A DNA stretch of 64,000 bases, taken from contig JAJZDX010000006.1 of NCBI GenBank assembly GCA_021805865.1, forward strand, positions 62,001-126,000, written 5' to 3'. Shown piece by piece: positions 45,038 through 54,229 of this stretch (its first letter is position 1; every line of letters begins with the position of its first letter). The notes beneath the pieces were generated by a model that saw only the letters and a list, made by a program, of their open reading frames with translations, was not told the origin of the DNA and ran no database searches. Made by a program: the position numbers and the translations under genes. This DNA is from Pseudomonadota bacterium. Lineage in GTDB: Bacteria; Pseudomonadota; Gammaproteobacteria; Steroidobacterales; Steroidobacteraceae.

Positions 45038-46648
45038 ATGATTAACGGAACCGTCGTCGATCTCTCGCGCATACAGTTCGCGGCTACCGCGCTCTATCAC
45101 TTTCTGTTCGTGCCGCTCACCCTCGGGCTGAGCTTTCTTCTGGCCGCGATGGAGACTGTGTACGTCACCACCGGCAAGCCGGTCTACAAGGAGATGGCGC
45201 AGTTCTGGGGGAAGCTCCTCATGATCAACTTCGCCCTCGGAGTGGCTACCGGCCTGACCATGGAGTTTCAGTTCGGCACCAACTGGTCGTTTTATTCCGG
45301 CTTCGTCGGGGACATTTTCGGGGCGCCGCTCGCCATCGAGGGCCTGATGGCGTTTTTCATGGAATCGACCTTCATCGGGCTGATGGTGTTCGGCTGGGAG
45401 CGCCTGTCCAAGGGCCAGCATCTGGCGGTCACCTGGCTGGTGGCCTTCGGCTCGAACCTCTCCGCACTGTGGATTCTGGTCGCCAACAGCTTCATGCAGA
45501 ATCCGCAGGGCGCCGCGTTCGATCCGCTGACCATGCGCATGCAGCTCACCAGCTTCCAGAAGCTCATCTTCAATCCGGACGCCCAGTCGAAGTTCGTGCA
45601 CACAAGCGTCGCCGGTTACGTCACTGCGGCGATCTTCGTCGCCGGCGTGAGCGCCTACTACATGCTGCGCAAGCGGCACGTCGAGCTGGCCAAGCGCTCG
45701 TTCCGCATGGCGGCGCTGTTTGGCGTATTGGCCACGATTGCCGTGATCACGCTGGGTGATGCGTTGGGCTTCGTCGATGCGCGGGTGCAGCCGACCAAGC
45801 TGGCCGCGATGGAGGCGCTGTGGCAGACGGAGGCCGCCCCCATGCCATTTAACCTCATCGCGTTTCCCGATCAGACCAGGCGAGAGAACCTCGGCGCCGT
45901 GCGGGTGCCGTATCTGCTGTCGATGCTGGTGACACATTCCCTCACGGGCTCGGTGCCGGGCGCCGATGCGCTCGAGCGTCGTGCGGTGGGGCGGATCGAG
46001 GGCGGCATACCGGCGGTGCAGGCGCTCAGGACGCTCGCCAAGGATCCGGGCGACTCCAGGGCGCTCGCCGAGTTCGATGCGCATCGCAAGGATCTCGGTT
46101 ACGGGTTCCTCGTGCAGCGCTACGCGCCGGATCTGAACGACGTCACTCCTGCGCAGATGCAGCGGGCGGCGCGCGATATCATGCCGCCCGTGGCGGCGGT
46201 GTTCTGGTCGTTCCGGGTGATGGTGGCCCTCGGCCTGCTGATGCTGGCGTACTTCGTGATCGCCGTGCTGTACACGCTGCGCAACAGGATTCAGCGCAAG
46301 AATTGGCTGCTGAAGGTGGCGATGTGGATGATCCCGGTGCCGTTCATGGCCAATGAGGCCGGCTGGCTGGTGGCCGAGCTCGGCCGGCAGCCGTGGACGG
46401 TGTTCGATGTGCTGCCGACCTGGATGAGCGCCTCGACGCACAGCGTGGCATACATGGTGTTTTCGCTGATCGGCTTCGTGGCGCTGTATTCGGTCTTCAT
46501 CGCCGTCGAGATGTATCTGATGGTCCGGGCCATCCGGCTCGGGCCCGCCGAGCACGATGAGTCGGGCGGGCTGCCCCTGCACCCGGGTCCGGCGCTCCCC
46601 GGGCATGCGCTGCCCGCCGCTCCCTATGGCCGCAGACTGGAGGAGTGA
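45038..46648 (+). CDS. cydA: Cytochrome bd ubiquinol oxidase subunit I
   Basis: A 536-residue membrane protein. Heme ligands correspond to E. coli CydA with a constant shift of two: H21, H188, M395, and the conserved E101 and E109. The GYGFLVQRYAP and DIMPPVAAVFWSFRVM segment belongs to the long Q-loop class rather than the short CIO type. It oxidises quinol and reduces O2 to water with high affinity. GGGAGG precedes the ATG. First gene of a cydABX-DC operon. Confidence 0.95.
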   Translation: MINGTVVDLSRIQFAATALYHFLFVPLTLGLSFLLAAMETVYVTTGKPVYKEMAQFWGKLLMINFALGVATGLTMEFQFGTNWSFYSGFVGDIFGAPLAIEGLMAFFMESTFIGLMVFGWERLSKGQHLAVTWLVAFGSNLSALWILVANSFMQNPQGAAFDPLTMRMQLTSFQKLIFNPDAQSKFVHTSVAGYVTAAIFVAGVSAYYMLRKRHVELAKRSFRMAALFGVLATIAVITLGDALGFVDARVQPTKLAAMEALWQTEAAPMPFNLIAFPDQTRRENLGAVRVPYLLSMLVTHSLTGSVPGADALERRAVGRIEGGIPAVQALRTLAKDPGDSRALAEFDAHRKDLGYGFLVQRYAPDLNDVTPAQMQRAARDIMPPVAAVFWSFRVMVALGLLMLAYFVIAVLYTLRNRIQRKNWLLKVAMWMIPVPFMANEAGWLVAELGRQPWTVFDVLPTWMSASTHSVAYMVFSLIGFVALYSVFIAVEMYLMVRAIRLGPAEHDESGGLPLHPGPALPGHALPAAPYGRRLEE

Positions 46649-46651
46649 GTC

Positions 46652-47788
46652 ATGGCGCTCTATGCGATCCTGCAGGTGATCTGGTGGCTGCTGCTTGGCG
46701 TGCTGCTGATGGGGCTCGCCGTCATGGTCGGCATGGACATGGGGGTGGGCGCGATCCTGCGCTATGTCGGTCGCACCGACATCGAGCGGCGAGTCGCGCT
46801 GAACATCATCGGACCGCACTGGGATGGCAACCAGGTCTGGTTCATCCTGGGCGGCGGGGCCATCTTCGCGGCATTCCCGCTGATCTACGCCACGGCATTC
46901 TCCGGGTTTTACGTGGTGATGCTGCTGCTGCTGTGGACCATGATCATGCGTCCGCTCGGCTTCGAGTACCGCAGTCAGCTCGCCAACCCCGCCTGGCGCA
47001 ACGTGTGGGACTGGGTCTTCTTCGTCAGCGGAGCGGTCCCGATGATCGTCTTCGGGGCGGCCTTCGGCAATCTGTTTCACGGCGTGCCGTTTCACTTCGC
47101 GTGGGACATGACCTCGTACTACACCGGCAGCTTCCTCGGGCTCCTCAACCCCTTTGCGATCGTGACCGGCGTGCTGGCGCTGTCGCTCTCGGCGATGATG
47201 GGGGCGCTGACCGTGATGAACGGCGCCGAAGGCCCGATGTTTCAGCGTGCCCGCGGTCTCGCGCAGCCTGCGGCCGGCCTCGCGATCGCCCTGTTCGCGC
47301 TCTGCGGCATCTGGGTGCACGCGCTTTCCGGGTATCGGCTGCTCGGGGGGCCCGGACCGGGCGTGCCGCAGACGCCGCTGCAGCAGAGCGTTGCGGTGGT
47401 GCCGGGTGCATGGCTCTCGAACTACGGCGCGCATCCGGTTCTGTGGCTGCTGCCGCTCGCCGGATTCGCAGGGATGGTCGGCGCGCTGCTCGCCGCGCGC
47501 ACCGGGCGCTCGCATCTGGGTTGGTGGCTGGGCGCTCTGGCGTGGGTCGGGGTGATCAGCACCGCGGGTGCGGCGCTGTTTCCGTTCATGCTGCCCTCGA
47601 GCAGCGAGCCGTCGGTGAGTCTCACCTTGTGGAACTCGAGCTCGAGCAGATTGACGCTGCTGTGGATGCTCGGCTTCGCAGCCTTTTTCGTGCCGCTCAT
47701 TCTGTGGTACACCAGCTGGGCGTTCTGGGTGATGCGCGGCAAGGTTACCCCCGAGCGGATCACCCAGGAAGACGAGCACGCTTACTGA
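46652..47788 (+). CDS. cydB: Cytochrome bd ubiquinol oxidase subunit II
   Basis: A 378-residue, eight-helix membrane protein. The motif GMDMGVGAILRYV, then GPHWDGNQVWFILGGGAIFAAFP is characteristic of CydB. It pairs with CydA to form the oxidase. Starts 3 bases after cydA, ends 10 bases before the CydX-like gene. Confidence 0.95.
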   Translation: MALYAILQVIWWLLLGVLLMGLAVMVGMDMGVGAILRYVGRTDIERRVALNIIGPHWDGNQVWFILGGGAIFAAFPLIYATAFSGFYVVMLLLLWTMIMRPLGFEYRSQLANPAWRNVWDWVFFVSGAVPMIVFGAAFGNLFHGVPFHFAWDMTSYYTGSFLGLLNPFAIVTGVLALSLSAMMGALTVMNGAEGPMFQRARGLAQPAAGLAIALFALCGIWVHALSGYRLLGGPGPGVPQTPLQQSVAVVPGAWLSNYGAHPVLWLLPLAGFAGMVGALLAARTGRSHLGWWLGALAWVGVISTAGAALFPFMLPSSSEPSVSLTLWNSSSSRLTLLWMLGFAAFFVPLILWYTSWAFWVMRGKVTPERITQEDEHAY

Positions 47789-47798
47789 GGAGGCGCCC

Positions 47799-48017
47799 AT
47801 GCGGACCTTTCTTTACTTCGTGCTGTTCATGGTGATCGCCCTGGGCGTCATCTTTCTCGCCGCCGTCCTCGGGGCCCGCGGCGCCTGGTATTTCGCCTGG
47901 CTGGTCGGCACCGCGATGATCGTGCTGGTCTCGGCTGCCGGCGGGGCGCTGCTCGATGCTCAGGAAGAGCAAGCCGCCGCGGCACAGACCGGCACCGGCG
48001 AGCGCAAGCCGGTCTGA
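47799..48017 (+). CDS. cydX: CydX-like small subunit with an N-terminal membrane extension
   Basis: A 72-residue protein with two predicted helices. Its second half, AWYFAWLVGTAMIVLVSAAG, strongly resembles the start of E. coli CydX (MWYFAWILGT), followed by an acidic tail as in CydX. The first 28 residues (RTFLYFVLFMVIALGVIFLA) add an extra helix absent from the 37-residue CydX. There is no start codon at the CydX position and a good GAGGAGG site precedes ATG 47799, so the long form appears real. Sits between cydB and cydD. Confidence 0.75.
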   Translation: MRTFLYFVLFMVIALGVIFLAAVLGARGAWYFAWLVGTAMIVLVSAAGGALLDAQEEQAAAAQTGTGERKPV

Positions 48018-48031
48018 TCGGGCAGCGACAC

Positions 48032-49810
48032 GTGCCCGTCGCGGGGCCGATTCCGGTCCCGTCCCATCCGCGCGCCGCGGTACCGGGCGCAGAGTGGCTT
48101 CGCCGCGAGGCCGAGCGCATCCGCAAGCCCCTGCTGCGCGCGGCGCTGCTCAGCACACTCCTGGCGCTCGCGCTGGTGGCCCAGGCGTGGCTGCTGTCGG
48201 GTCTGCTCGATCAGGCGGTGTTCGCGCATGCGCCGCTCAGGCGCCTGTGGCCGCTGTGGCTCGGCCTGCTTGCCCTCGCACTGCTGCGCTTCGGGTTGAG
48301 CGTCGGCGCCCGGCGCACCGTGTTTCGCGCAGCGCAGCGTCTCTCCCGGGATCTGCGTGCGCGCCTGCTGCGGGGTGCGCAGGGACTCGGTCCCTATGGA
48401 CTGCGAGCACAGGCAAGCGGTGATCTCATCACCCGGCTGGTCGATGGGATCGAGGCCATTCTGGCCTATTTCGCGCGTTATCTGCCGCAGCTCGGCAATG
48501 CGGTGCTCGTTCCGGCGCTGCTGGTGGCGTTCGTGTTTCCGGCGGACTGGCTCTCGGGTCTGGTCCTGCTGCTCACCGCGCCGCTGATCCCGCTGTTCAT
48601 GACGCTGGTGGGCAAGGCCGCCGGGCAGGCGAGCGAGCGACGCTACGCTCAGTTGAGGCGTCTCGGTGCGGCATTCATCGAAGCGCTGGGCGGGCTCGTC
48701 ACGCTGCGCCAGCTCGGGGCCGCCGATCGCTTCGCGGAGCGTCTGGACAGCGAAAGCGAGGAGTATCGGGCGCTCACCATGCAGGTGCTGCGCATCGCGT
48801 TTCTTTCGGCGCTCGTCCTCGAGTTCTTCGCCACCGTCAGCATCGCGGTGGTCGCGGTGCTGATCGGCTTTCGCCTGCTGTGGGGCGAGATGCACTTGCG
48901 CGCCGGCCTGTTCGTGCTGCTGCTGGCGCCGGAGCTCTACCTGCCGCTGAGGGCCCTCGGCGGCCTGCGCCACACGCGCATGGACGCGCTGGCCGCGGCG
49001 CAGCACCTCTCGGGGCTCGATGACATTCCGCCCGCTTCGGGCGCGCCGCTCGTGAGCGGCGCCCGAGCGGCACCCGAGGCACCGCCGGAAATCCGCATCG
49101 ACCGTGTCAGCTATGCGCACGGCGGGCGCGCAGCGGCGCTTCGCGACTGCAGCATCGTGCTGAAGGCGCATCGTGTGACCGCGCTGGTCGGCGCCACGGG
49201 GGCCGGCAAGAGCACGCTGCTCAACCTGCTCCTGGGCTTTGCCGTGCCCGATGGCGGTCGGATATGGATTGATGGGGTCGATCTGACCGCGCTCGATCCG
49301 GCGCAGTGGCGTGCGCGCGTGGCTTGGGTGGCGCAGCAGACGCATGTGTTCGAGGGCAGCGTGCGCGACAATCTGCTGCTTGCAGCCGCCGACGCCGACG
49401 CCGACGCGGTGCGGCGCGCCGCCGAGCGCAGCGGTCTCGCGGCTGTGATCGAGCGTCTGCCGAAAGGCTGGGACACGCAGCTCGGGGAGCGCGGATTGGG
49501 CCTCTCCGGCGGGGAGCTGCAGCGTCTGGCGCTGGCGCGCGCGCTTCTGCGCGAACGGGCGCGGGTCTGGCTGCTCGATGAGCCGACCGCGCATCTGGAT
49601 CCCGACGGCACGCGCGCGGTGGAGGCGGTCATTCGCGCCGCTGCGGCCACGCATACCGTGGTGCTGGTGGCGCACCGGCTGAGCGCGGCACGCTCGGCGG
49701 ACTGGGTGGCTGTGCTGCGCGATGGCCGTGTCCTCGAGCAAGGCACACCGCTCGAGCTCGAGCGCTCGCGCGGCGCCTACGCGGACCTGTTGCAGGCGGA
49801 GCTGTCGTGA
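48032..49810 (+). CDS. cydD: Thiol exporter subunit CydD (ABC, heterodimeric with CydC)
   Basis: A 592-residue ABC half-transporter: six-helix domain, then ATP-binding domain with Walker A GATGAGKSTLLN, signature LGLSGGELQRLALARAL and Walker B VWLLDEPTAHLD. With CydC it exports glutathione/cysteine to the periplasm for cytochrome bd and c assembly. GTG start; stop overlaps cydC GTG by 4 bases. Confidence 0.92.
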   Translation: MPVAGPIPVPSHPRAAVPGAEWLRREAERIRKPLLRAALLSTLLALALVAQAWLLSGLLDQAVFAHAPLRRLWPLWLGLLALALLRFGLSVGARRTVFRAAQRLSRDLRARLLRGAQGLGPYGLRAQASGDLITRLVDGIEAILAYFARYLPQLGNAVLVPALLVAFVFPADWLSGLVLLLTAPLIPLFMTLVGKAAGQASERRYAQLRRLGAAFIEALGGLVTLRQLGAADRFAERLDSESEEYRALTMQVLRIAFLSALVLEFFATVSIAVVAVLIGFRLLWGEMHLRAGLFVLLLAPELYLPLRALGGLRHTRMDALAAAQHLSGLDDIPPASGAPLVSGARAAPEAPPEIRIDRVSYAHGGRAAALRDCSIVLKAHRVTALVGATGAGKSTLLNLLLGFAVPDGGRIWIDGVDLTALDPAQWRARVAWVAQQTHVFEGSVRDNLLLAAADADADAVRRAAERSGLAAVIERLPKGWDTQLGERGLGLSGGELQRLALARALLRERARVWLLDEPTAHLDPDGTRAVEAVIRAAAATHTVVLVAHRLSAARSADWVAVLRDGRVLEQGTPLELERSRGAYADLLQAELS

Positions 49811-51624
49811 AAAAATCGCCGGGAGCGATTTTTAACGCGGCGAAGCCGCGGCCCTCCGAGGGCGAGGCGCAGGAGGCGCCGGGCAGCGCGCTGTTGTCAC
49901 CCGTGCTGCGCCGTCTGCTCGGCACGCTCCATCCCTATCGCGGCTGGATGGCGGGTGGTGCGGCGCTTGCCCTCCTTGCGGCGCTGGCCGCAATCGGCCT
50001 GATGGCGGTCTCAGGCTGGTTCATCGCGGCCATGGCGGTGGCCGGGGCCGGCGGCATCGTCATCAACTATTACACGCCCGCCGCGGCGATTCGCGCGTTC
50101 GCCATCCTGCGCAGTGGCGGTCGCTACGGTGAGCGTGTCGTCACGCACGAGGCGACGCTGCGCGGTCTTGCGGGGTTGCGCGCCTGGCTGTTTCGACGAT
50201 TGATCCCGTTGGCACCGGCGCGCTTGTCGGCACTGCGAAGCGCTGAGCTCTTCGCACGTCTGCGTGCCGACATCGATGCGCTGGAGCATTTCTATCTCGC
50301 CGTGCTGGTGCCGGCGGCCGTGGCGCTGCTCACCGTGGCGGCGGGGCTGCTCGTTTGCCTCATCGTGCTACCCGCCGCGGCCTCGGTGTTGCTGCTTGGC
50401 GCGCTCGTCGCGGGCGCGCTGCTGCCGCTTTGGATGCAGCGGCGCGCCGCGCAGGATGCGGCGCTCGCGGTGCGCGAGGCCGCCGCGTTGCGTGGTCTGC
50501 TGCTCGATGCTCTGCGCGGTCACGCCGAGCTGCTGGCCTGGGGAGGCGTCGCGGCGCACAACGGGCGCATCGATGCGCTGGCGGCCCGGGTAGAGGCGCG
50601 CAGGAACCGCATCGAGCTGCTGCAGGCGGTGACCGGCGGCGCGGTCGGACTGTTCGCGCAGCTCACGTTGCTTTCCGTGCTGGTGCTCGCCCTGGAGGCG
50701 GCGCATCGGGGAACACTGGCGGCGCCTCTGGTGGTGATGGTGTCTTTGTTGACGCTGGCTTCGTTCGAGGTGATCGCACCGCTCTCGGAGGCGCTGGCGC
50801 AGTGGCAGGCGACGCTCGTCGCCGGTGCACGCGTGTTCGAGCTCGCCGACACACCGCCCGCTTTCGTCGAGCCAGGCACCTGCGCGCCCCTGCCGCCGGC
50901 TCCCGCGATCGTGTTCGAGGGCGCTCGCCTGCGCTATGCCGAGGATGCGCCCTGGGCACTCGATGGCGTTGACCTCGCGCTGGCGCCGGGAGCGCGGGTG
51001 GCCGTGGTCGGCGCTTCGGGGGCGGGCAAGAGCTCGCTGCTGGCGGCGCTGCTGAAGCTGTACCCTCTGCAGGAGGGGCGGGTGCTGTTCGGAGGCCAGT
51101 CCGTGCAGGCGCTGCAGGGGGATGCGCTGCGCCGGCACATCGCGGTCATCGCGCAGCAGCCGCTGCTCTTCAACCTGTCGTTGCTCGAGAACCTGCTGTT
51201 GGCGGCGCCCGAGGCGGATGCCGGCAGGATCGGGCGCGCCGTCGGACTCGCTCAGCTCGATCCGTTCGTAGCGTCCTTGACCGCGGGGTATGATACCGTG
51301 TTAGGCGAGGGAGGGGCGCTCGTCTCCGGCGGCGAGGTCCGACGGATCGCCATCGCGCGCGCACTCCTTCAGGATGCGCCGGTGCTGGTGCTCGATGAGC
51401 CGACCGAAGGCTTGGATGCGCGCACGGCGCGTGATCTGTACGCGGCATTGGACGCGGCGGCGCGCAATCGAACGCTGCTCCTCATTACGCACCGATTGAG
51501 CGGCCTGGCGCGCCTCGTGGACGAGGTCGTGGTGATGAGTGCCGGCCGGGCCATCGAGCGGGTACCGGTGGGCGATTATCTTGCCCGCGAGCCCACGGCC
51601 CGTATGGCCGAATCTGGAGGCTGA
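49807..51624 (+). CDS. cydC: Thiol exporter subunit CydC
   Basis: A 605-residue ABC half-transporter with Walker A GASGAGKSSLLA, signature-type LVSGGEVRRIAIARAL and Walker B LVLDEPTEGLD. Partner of CydD. The first 30 or so residues (KKSPGAIFNAAKPRPSEGEA onward) are not conserved and are encoded by a string of small hairpins, described separately; the family similarity starts near LLGTLHPYRGWM. Confidence 0.9.
   Translation: MKKSPGAIFNAAKPRPSEGEAQEAPGSALLSPVLRRLLGTLHPYRGWMAGGAALALLAALAAIGLMAVSGWFIAAMAVAGAGGIVINYYTPAAAIRAFAILRSGGRYGERVVTHEATLRGLAGLRAWLFRRLIPLAPARLSALRSAELFARLRADIDALEHFYLAVLVPAAVALLTVAAGLLVCLIVLPAAASVLLLGALVAGALLPLWMQRRAAQDAALAVREAAALRGLLLDALRGHAELLAWGGVAAHNGRIDALAARVEARRNRIELLQAVTGGAVGLFAQLTLLSVLVLALEAAHRGTLAAPLVVMVSLLTLASFEVIAPLSEALAQWQATLVAGARVFELADTPPAFVEPGTCAPLPPAPAIVFEGARLRYAEDAPWALDGVDLALAPGARVAVVGASGAGKSSLLAALLKLYPLQEGRVLFGGQSVQALQGDALRRHIAVIAQQPLLFNLSLLENLLLAAPEADAGRIGRAVGLAQLDPFVASLTAGYDTVLGEGGALVSGGEVRRIAIARALLQDAPVLVLDEPTEGLDARTARDLYAALDAAARNRTLLLITHRLSGLARLVDEVVVMSAGRAIERVPVGDYLAREPTARMAESGG
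49811..49875 (+). repeat. Cluster of short inverted repeats at the start of cydC
   Basis: AAAAATCGC/GCGATTTTT (49811-49833) is followed by GCGGCGAAGCCGC, CCCTCCGAGGG and GGCGCAGGAGGCGCC in close succession. The first resembles an intrinsic terminator with its T tract. All are inside the non-conserved N-terminal codons of CydC. Could be a REP-like element insertion or an attenuator between cydD and cydC. Confidence 0.5.
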
Positions 51625-51628
51625 CAGC

Positions 51629-52126
51629 ATGAGCCATTCCGTCTTGCTCAATCCCGATCATGCGCTGATTCGCGACTTTCTCGCCGGTGACGGGACACCG
51701 CGGCCTTTCGATGCCAATCCCTTGGCGCGTGGGCTCGGGACGCACTTGCTCGCGGCCGATGCCCGGGAGGGCTCGGTGACGCTCGCCTTCACGCCCGGGC
51801 CGCAGTTTCTGCAGGGCAACGGCTGCGTGCAGGGCGGGAGCGTCGCCGCGATGCTGGACTTCGCGCTCGCACTCGCGGTGCTGACGCGCCTTGCACCGGG
51901 TCAGAGTCACTCCACGGTGTCATTCTCGGTCAACCTGCTGCGGCCCACACACGTGGGGCGCTATATCGCTCGGGGCCGCATCGAGCGCCTGGGCTCACGG
52001 CTTGCATTCGCGCACGCCAGCCTCGCTCTCGACGGTACCGAGGAACTGGTGGCGACGTCCACCGGGGTCATGTCGCTGCGAGAGGGGACGCAGGCGGGCT
52101 CGAGCGGCCGGCCAGCGGTGATTTGA
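51629..52126 (+). CDS. PaaI-family hotdog-fold thioesterase
   Basis: A 165-residue hotdog protein with the PaaI/YdiI-type segments FLQGNGCVQGGSVAAMLDFA and SVNLLRPTHVGRYIARGRI. Hydrolyses acyl- or aryl-CoA thioesters; substrate unknown. ATG 51629 lies 4 bases after the cydC stop, so it is probably co-transcribed. Confidence 0.85.
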   Translation: MSHSVLLNPDHALIRDFLAGDGTPRPFDANPLARGLGTHLLAADAREGSVTLAFTPGPQFLQGNGCVQGGSVAAMLDFALALAVLTRLAPGQSHSTVSFSVNLLRPTHVGRYIARGRIERLGSRLAFAHASLALDGTEELVATSTGVMSLREGTQAGSSGRPAVI

Positions 52127-52221
52127 CACCGGAGCACGGGAGGTTCGCCGGATTATGTCTCCTAGCGCATTGGCGCGGGCGAGTGCAAGGAGTAAATTCA
52201 CAAAAGTAGAAATTCATCCTC

Positions 52222-52239
52222 CCTGCCCTCCGGGGCAGG
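52222..52239. terminator. Hairpin after the thioesterase gene
   Basis: CCTGCCC (52222-52228) and GGGCAGG (52233-52239) with a TCCG loop, inside a larger imperfect stem reaching AATTC/GGAATT. No clear T tract. Probably ends the cyd operon. Confidence 0.45.
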
Positions 52240-52301
52240 CGGGAATTAAGTCAAAGAGGGTCGCCTGATCGCGGTCCGCAGAGCAACCACGGAGAATGAC
52301 A

Positions 52302-52829
52302 ATGAAGAAAAATTACGCCACGCTGCTCGTGGTCTTGCTCCTGGGGCTCGCCGGGCGTGCTTCGGCCGCCTCGCTCACATTCGGTCACTGGCTGGTCGCC
52401 ACCTCCGATGACGGCAGCTACTCCTATGCGGCCACCGTGAACGGGCAGGGCGAGGTCTTCGGGGAGTTCTGCGCCTACAAGTCGGCCTCGTGCCGATGGC
52501 TGCTCGCCGTTCGCACGCGCTGCCGGTTCGGGGACGTGTACCCGGTACTGGCCAATTCCAGCAGCGGTGCCAATCCCGTCGCGATCTTCTGCGTCGGAGC
52601 GGTGGGCAAACGGATCTATGGCATGGCGCTGATGAACCGCGGGAAGCTCGAGCAGAGCATTGCGCATGCGGCACAGGTCGGCTTCGCGGTTCCGCTCGGT
52701 AACGGCGGTTTCACGGTAGCGCATTTTCAGCTGAACGGACGGGTCCAGGCGACATCCTTCCTGCAGAAGTCCTTCTTCGCGGAAATCCAGCGCCGGCGGC
52801 GGGCTGAAGCGGCCGAGCAGCCGCTTTAG
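52302..52829 (+). CDS. Hypothetical secreted protein
   Basis: A 175-residue protein with a Sec signal peptide (KKNYATLLVVLLLGLAGRASA). The mature part starts ASLTFGHWLVATSDDGSY, contains four cysteines (YKSASCRWLL, RTRCRFG and others) that may form disulfides, and ends in a basic tail RRRRAEAAE. ATG 52302 is favoured by GGAG 9 bases upstream; ATG 52296 is an alternative. The FGHW..... start recalls the invasion-associated locus B-like family, but I am not sure. Monocistronic. Confidence 0.6.
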   Translation: MKKNYATLLVVLLLGLAGRASAASLTFGHWLVATSDDGSYSYAATVNGQGEVFGEFCAYKSASCRWLLAVRTRCRFGDVYPVLANSSSGANPVAIFCVGAVGKRIYGMALMNRGKLEQSIAHAAQVGFAVPLGNGGFTVAHFQLNGRVQATSFLQKSFFAEIQRRRRAEAAEQPL

Positions 52830-52851
52830 TTCGCAGGGCGGAGATCTCCCT

Positions 52852-52868
52852 CCTCCCTTCGAGGGAGG
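52852..52868. terminator. Hairpin after the secreted-protein gene
   Basis: CCTCCCT (52852-52858) and AGGGAGG (52862-52868) around TCG, 23 bases past the stop. No long T tract. The remaining 225 bases to the RND operon show no gene. Confidence 0.45.
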
Positions 52869-53094
52869 AGGCAAGCCCGTGTGCGACGAGGGCACGTTCA
52901 AGTGCGTCGAGCCGAACTCAGACGGCCCGCCGACGGGTAAAATACCCCTTCTCTAGCCGTATCGAGCGCGCGTAGCGAGAGCCCGGCGGGCAGCCCTTGG
53001 GGGACGCCTCCTCTTCCCGGCTGCTCCTTAATCAAGCGGGCCGCAGCGAGATCGCCGGGAGCGGTCTAGACAGAATATCAGGACAGGAGCGGTG

Positions 53095-54225
53095 ATGAAG
53101 AACGTGATGGCGCGACGACTGGTCATCGTGCTGGTCTCGATGGGGCTGTTGCTGGGGGCCGTGGTGGCCTGGAACCACATCAAGGCGCACTTTATCGCCC
53201 AGTTCATGGCAAAAAACGCCTCGATGCCTCAGACGGTATCGACGGCTGTGGTGCGCTACTCGAGCTGGCAGCCTCACCTCGCATCCGTGGGGAGCCTGCG
53301 CGCGGTCCACGGTGTCGAAGTCAGCCCGCAGGTGGCCGGCATGGTGGTCAGCGTCGACTTCAAGTCCGGATCCTATGCCCATGCGGGACAGGCGCTGATT
53401 CATCTCAATGATGCGCCCGAAGTTGCGCAGTTGCGCTCGTTGCAGGCCACGGCGCACTACGACTGGCTCACCTATCAGCGCGATGTGAGCCAGTACAAGG
53501 CCCAGGCGATCGGCAAGGCGGTGCTCGATGCCGCGACGGCCAACTGGAAGAGCGCCGAGGCCCAGAAGGCCGCAGAGGCGGCGCTGATTGCGGAATTGAC
53601 CATCCGGGCCCCCTTCAACGGCCGGCTCGGTATCACCACCGTCAATCCCGGGCAGTACCTGCAGGCGGGAGCTTCCGTCGTGACGCTGGAGTCGCTCGAC
53701 CCGATCTATGTCGACTTCAAGCTCCCACAGGTCGACTTGTCCCGGGTGAGGGTCGGGCAGACCGTGCACGTCACCACCAGCGCGTTTCCGGGCAGCGTGT
53801 TCACCGGCCGCGTGACCTCCATCGACTCGGAGGTCGATCCGTCCACCCGCAATTTCGAGGCGGAGGCCACGATCGCCAACTCGCAGCGCCGGCTCACGCC
53901 CGGGATGTTCGTGGACACCGCGGTCGAGTCGGGCGCCCCGCGACGCTACCTCACCCTGCCGCAGACGGCCATCAGCTACAACCCTTACGGCGATACGGTG
54001 TTCGTGGTGAAGCACGGGGCGACGTCCGCCCCGGACCCGACGGTGCAGCAGGTGTTCGTGACCCTGGGCCCCACGCGCCGCGATCAGGTCGCCGTTCTGA
54101 AGGGCCTCTCGGCGGGCGAGCAGATCGTGACCAGCGGTGCGATGAAGCTCAAGAACGGCACGCCCATCAGTATCAGCAGCGGCGGGCAGCCGCACGGCAA
54201 CTCCGCCGCCGCGCAGGATCGGTGA
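53095..54225 (+). CDS. RND efflux periplasmic adaptor protein
   Basis: A 376-residue membrane fusion protein. N-terminal TM anchor (residues about 8-25), lipoyl half-motifs VEVSPQVAGMVVSVDFKSG and ITIRAPFNGRLG-type segment, a short alpha-hairpin of about 60 residues, then beta-barrel and membrane-proximal domains. AGGAG precedes ATG 53095; GTG 53092 is in frame just before it. Co-operonic with the RND pump 4 bases downstream. No outer-membrane factor follows, so it may share one encoded elsewhere. Confidence 0.9.
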   Translation: MKNVMARRLVIVLVSMGLLLGAVVAWNHIKAHFIAQFMAKNASMPQTVSTAVVRYSSWQPHLASVGSLRAVHGVEVSPQVAGMVVSVDFKSGSYAHAGQALIHLNDAPEVAQLRSLQATAHYDWLTYQRDVSQYKAQAIGKAVLDAATANWKSAEAQKAAEAALIAELTIRAPFNGRLGITTVNPGQYLQAGASVVTLESLDPIYVDFKLPQVDLSRVRVGQTVHVTTSAFPGSVFTGRVTSIDSEVDPSTRNFEAEATIANSQRRLTPGMFVDTAVESGAPRRYLTLPQTAISYNPYGDTVFVVKHGATSAPDPTVQQVFVTLGPTRRDQVAVLKGLSAGEQIVTSGAMKLKNGTPISISSGGQPHGNSAAAQDR

Positions 54226-54229
54226 CAGC

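Noticed and set aside
45035-47800. A 921-residue open frame antisense to cydA and cydB
   Set aside because: Same shadow composition, no motifs, and the plus strand encodes unmistakable cytochrome bd subunits.
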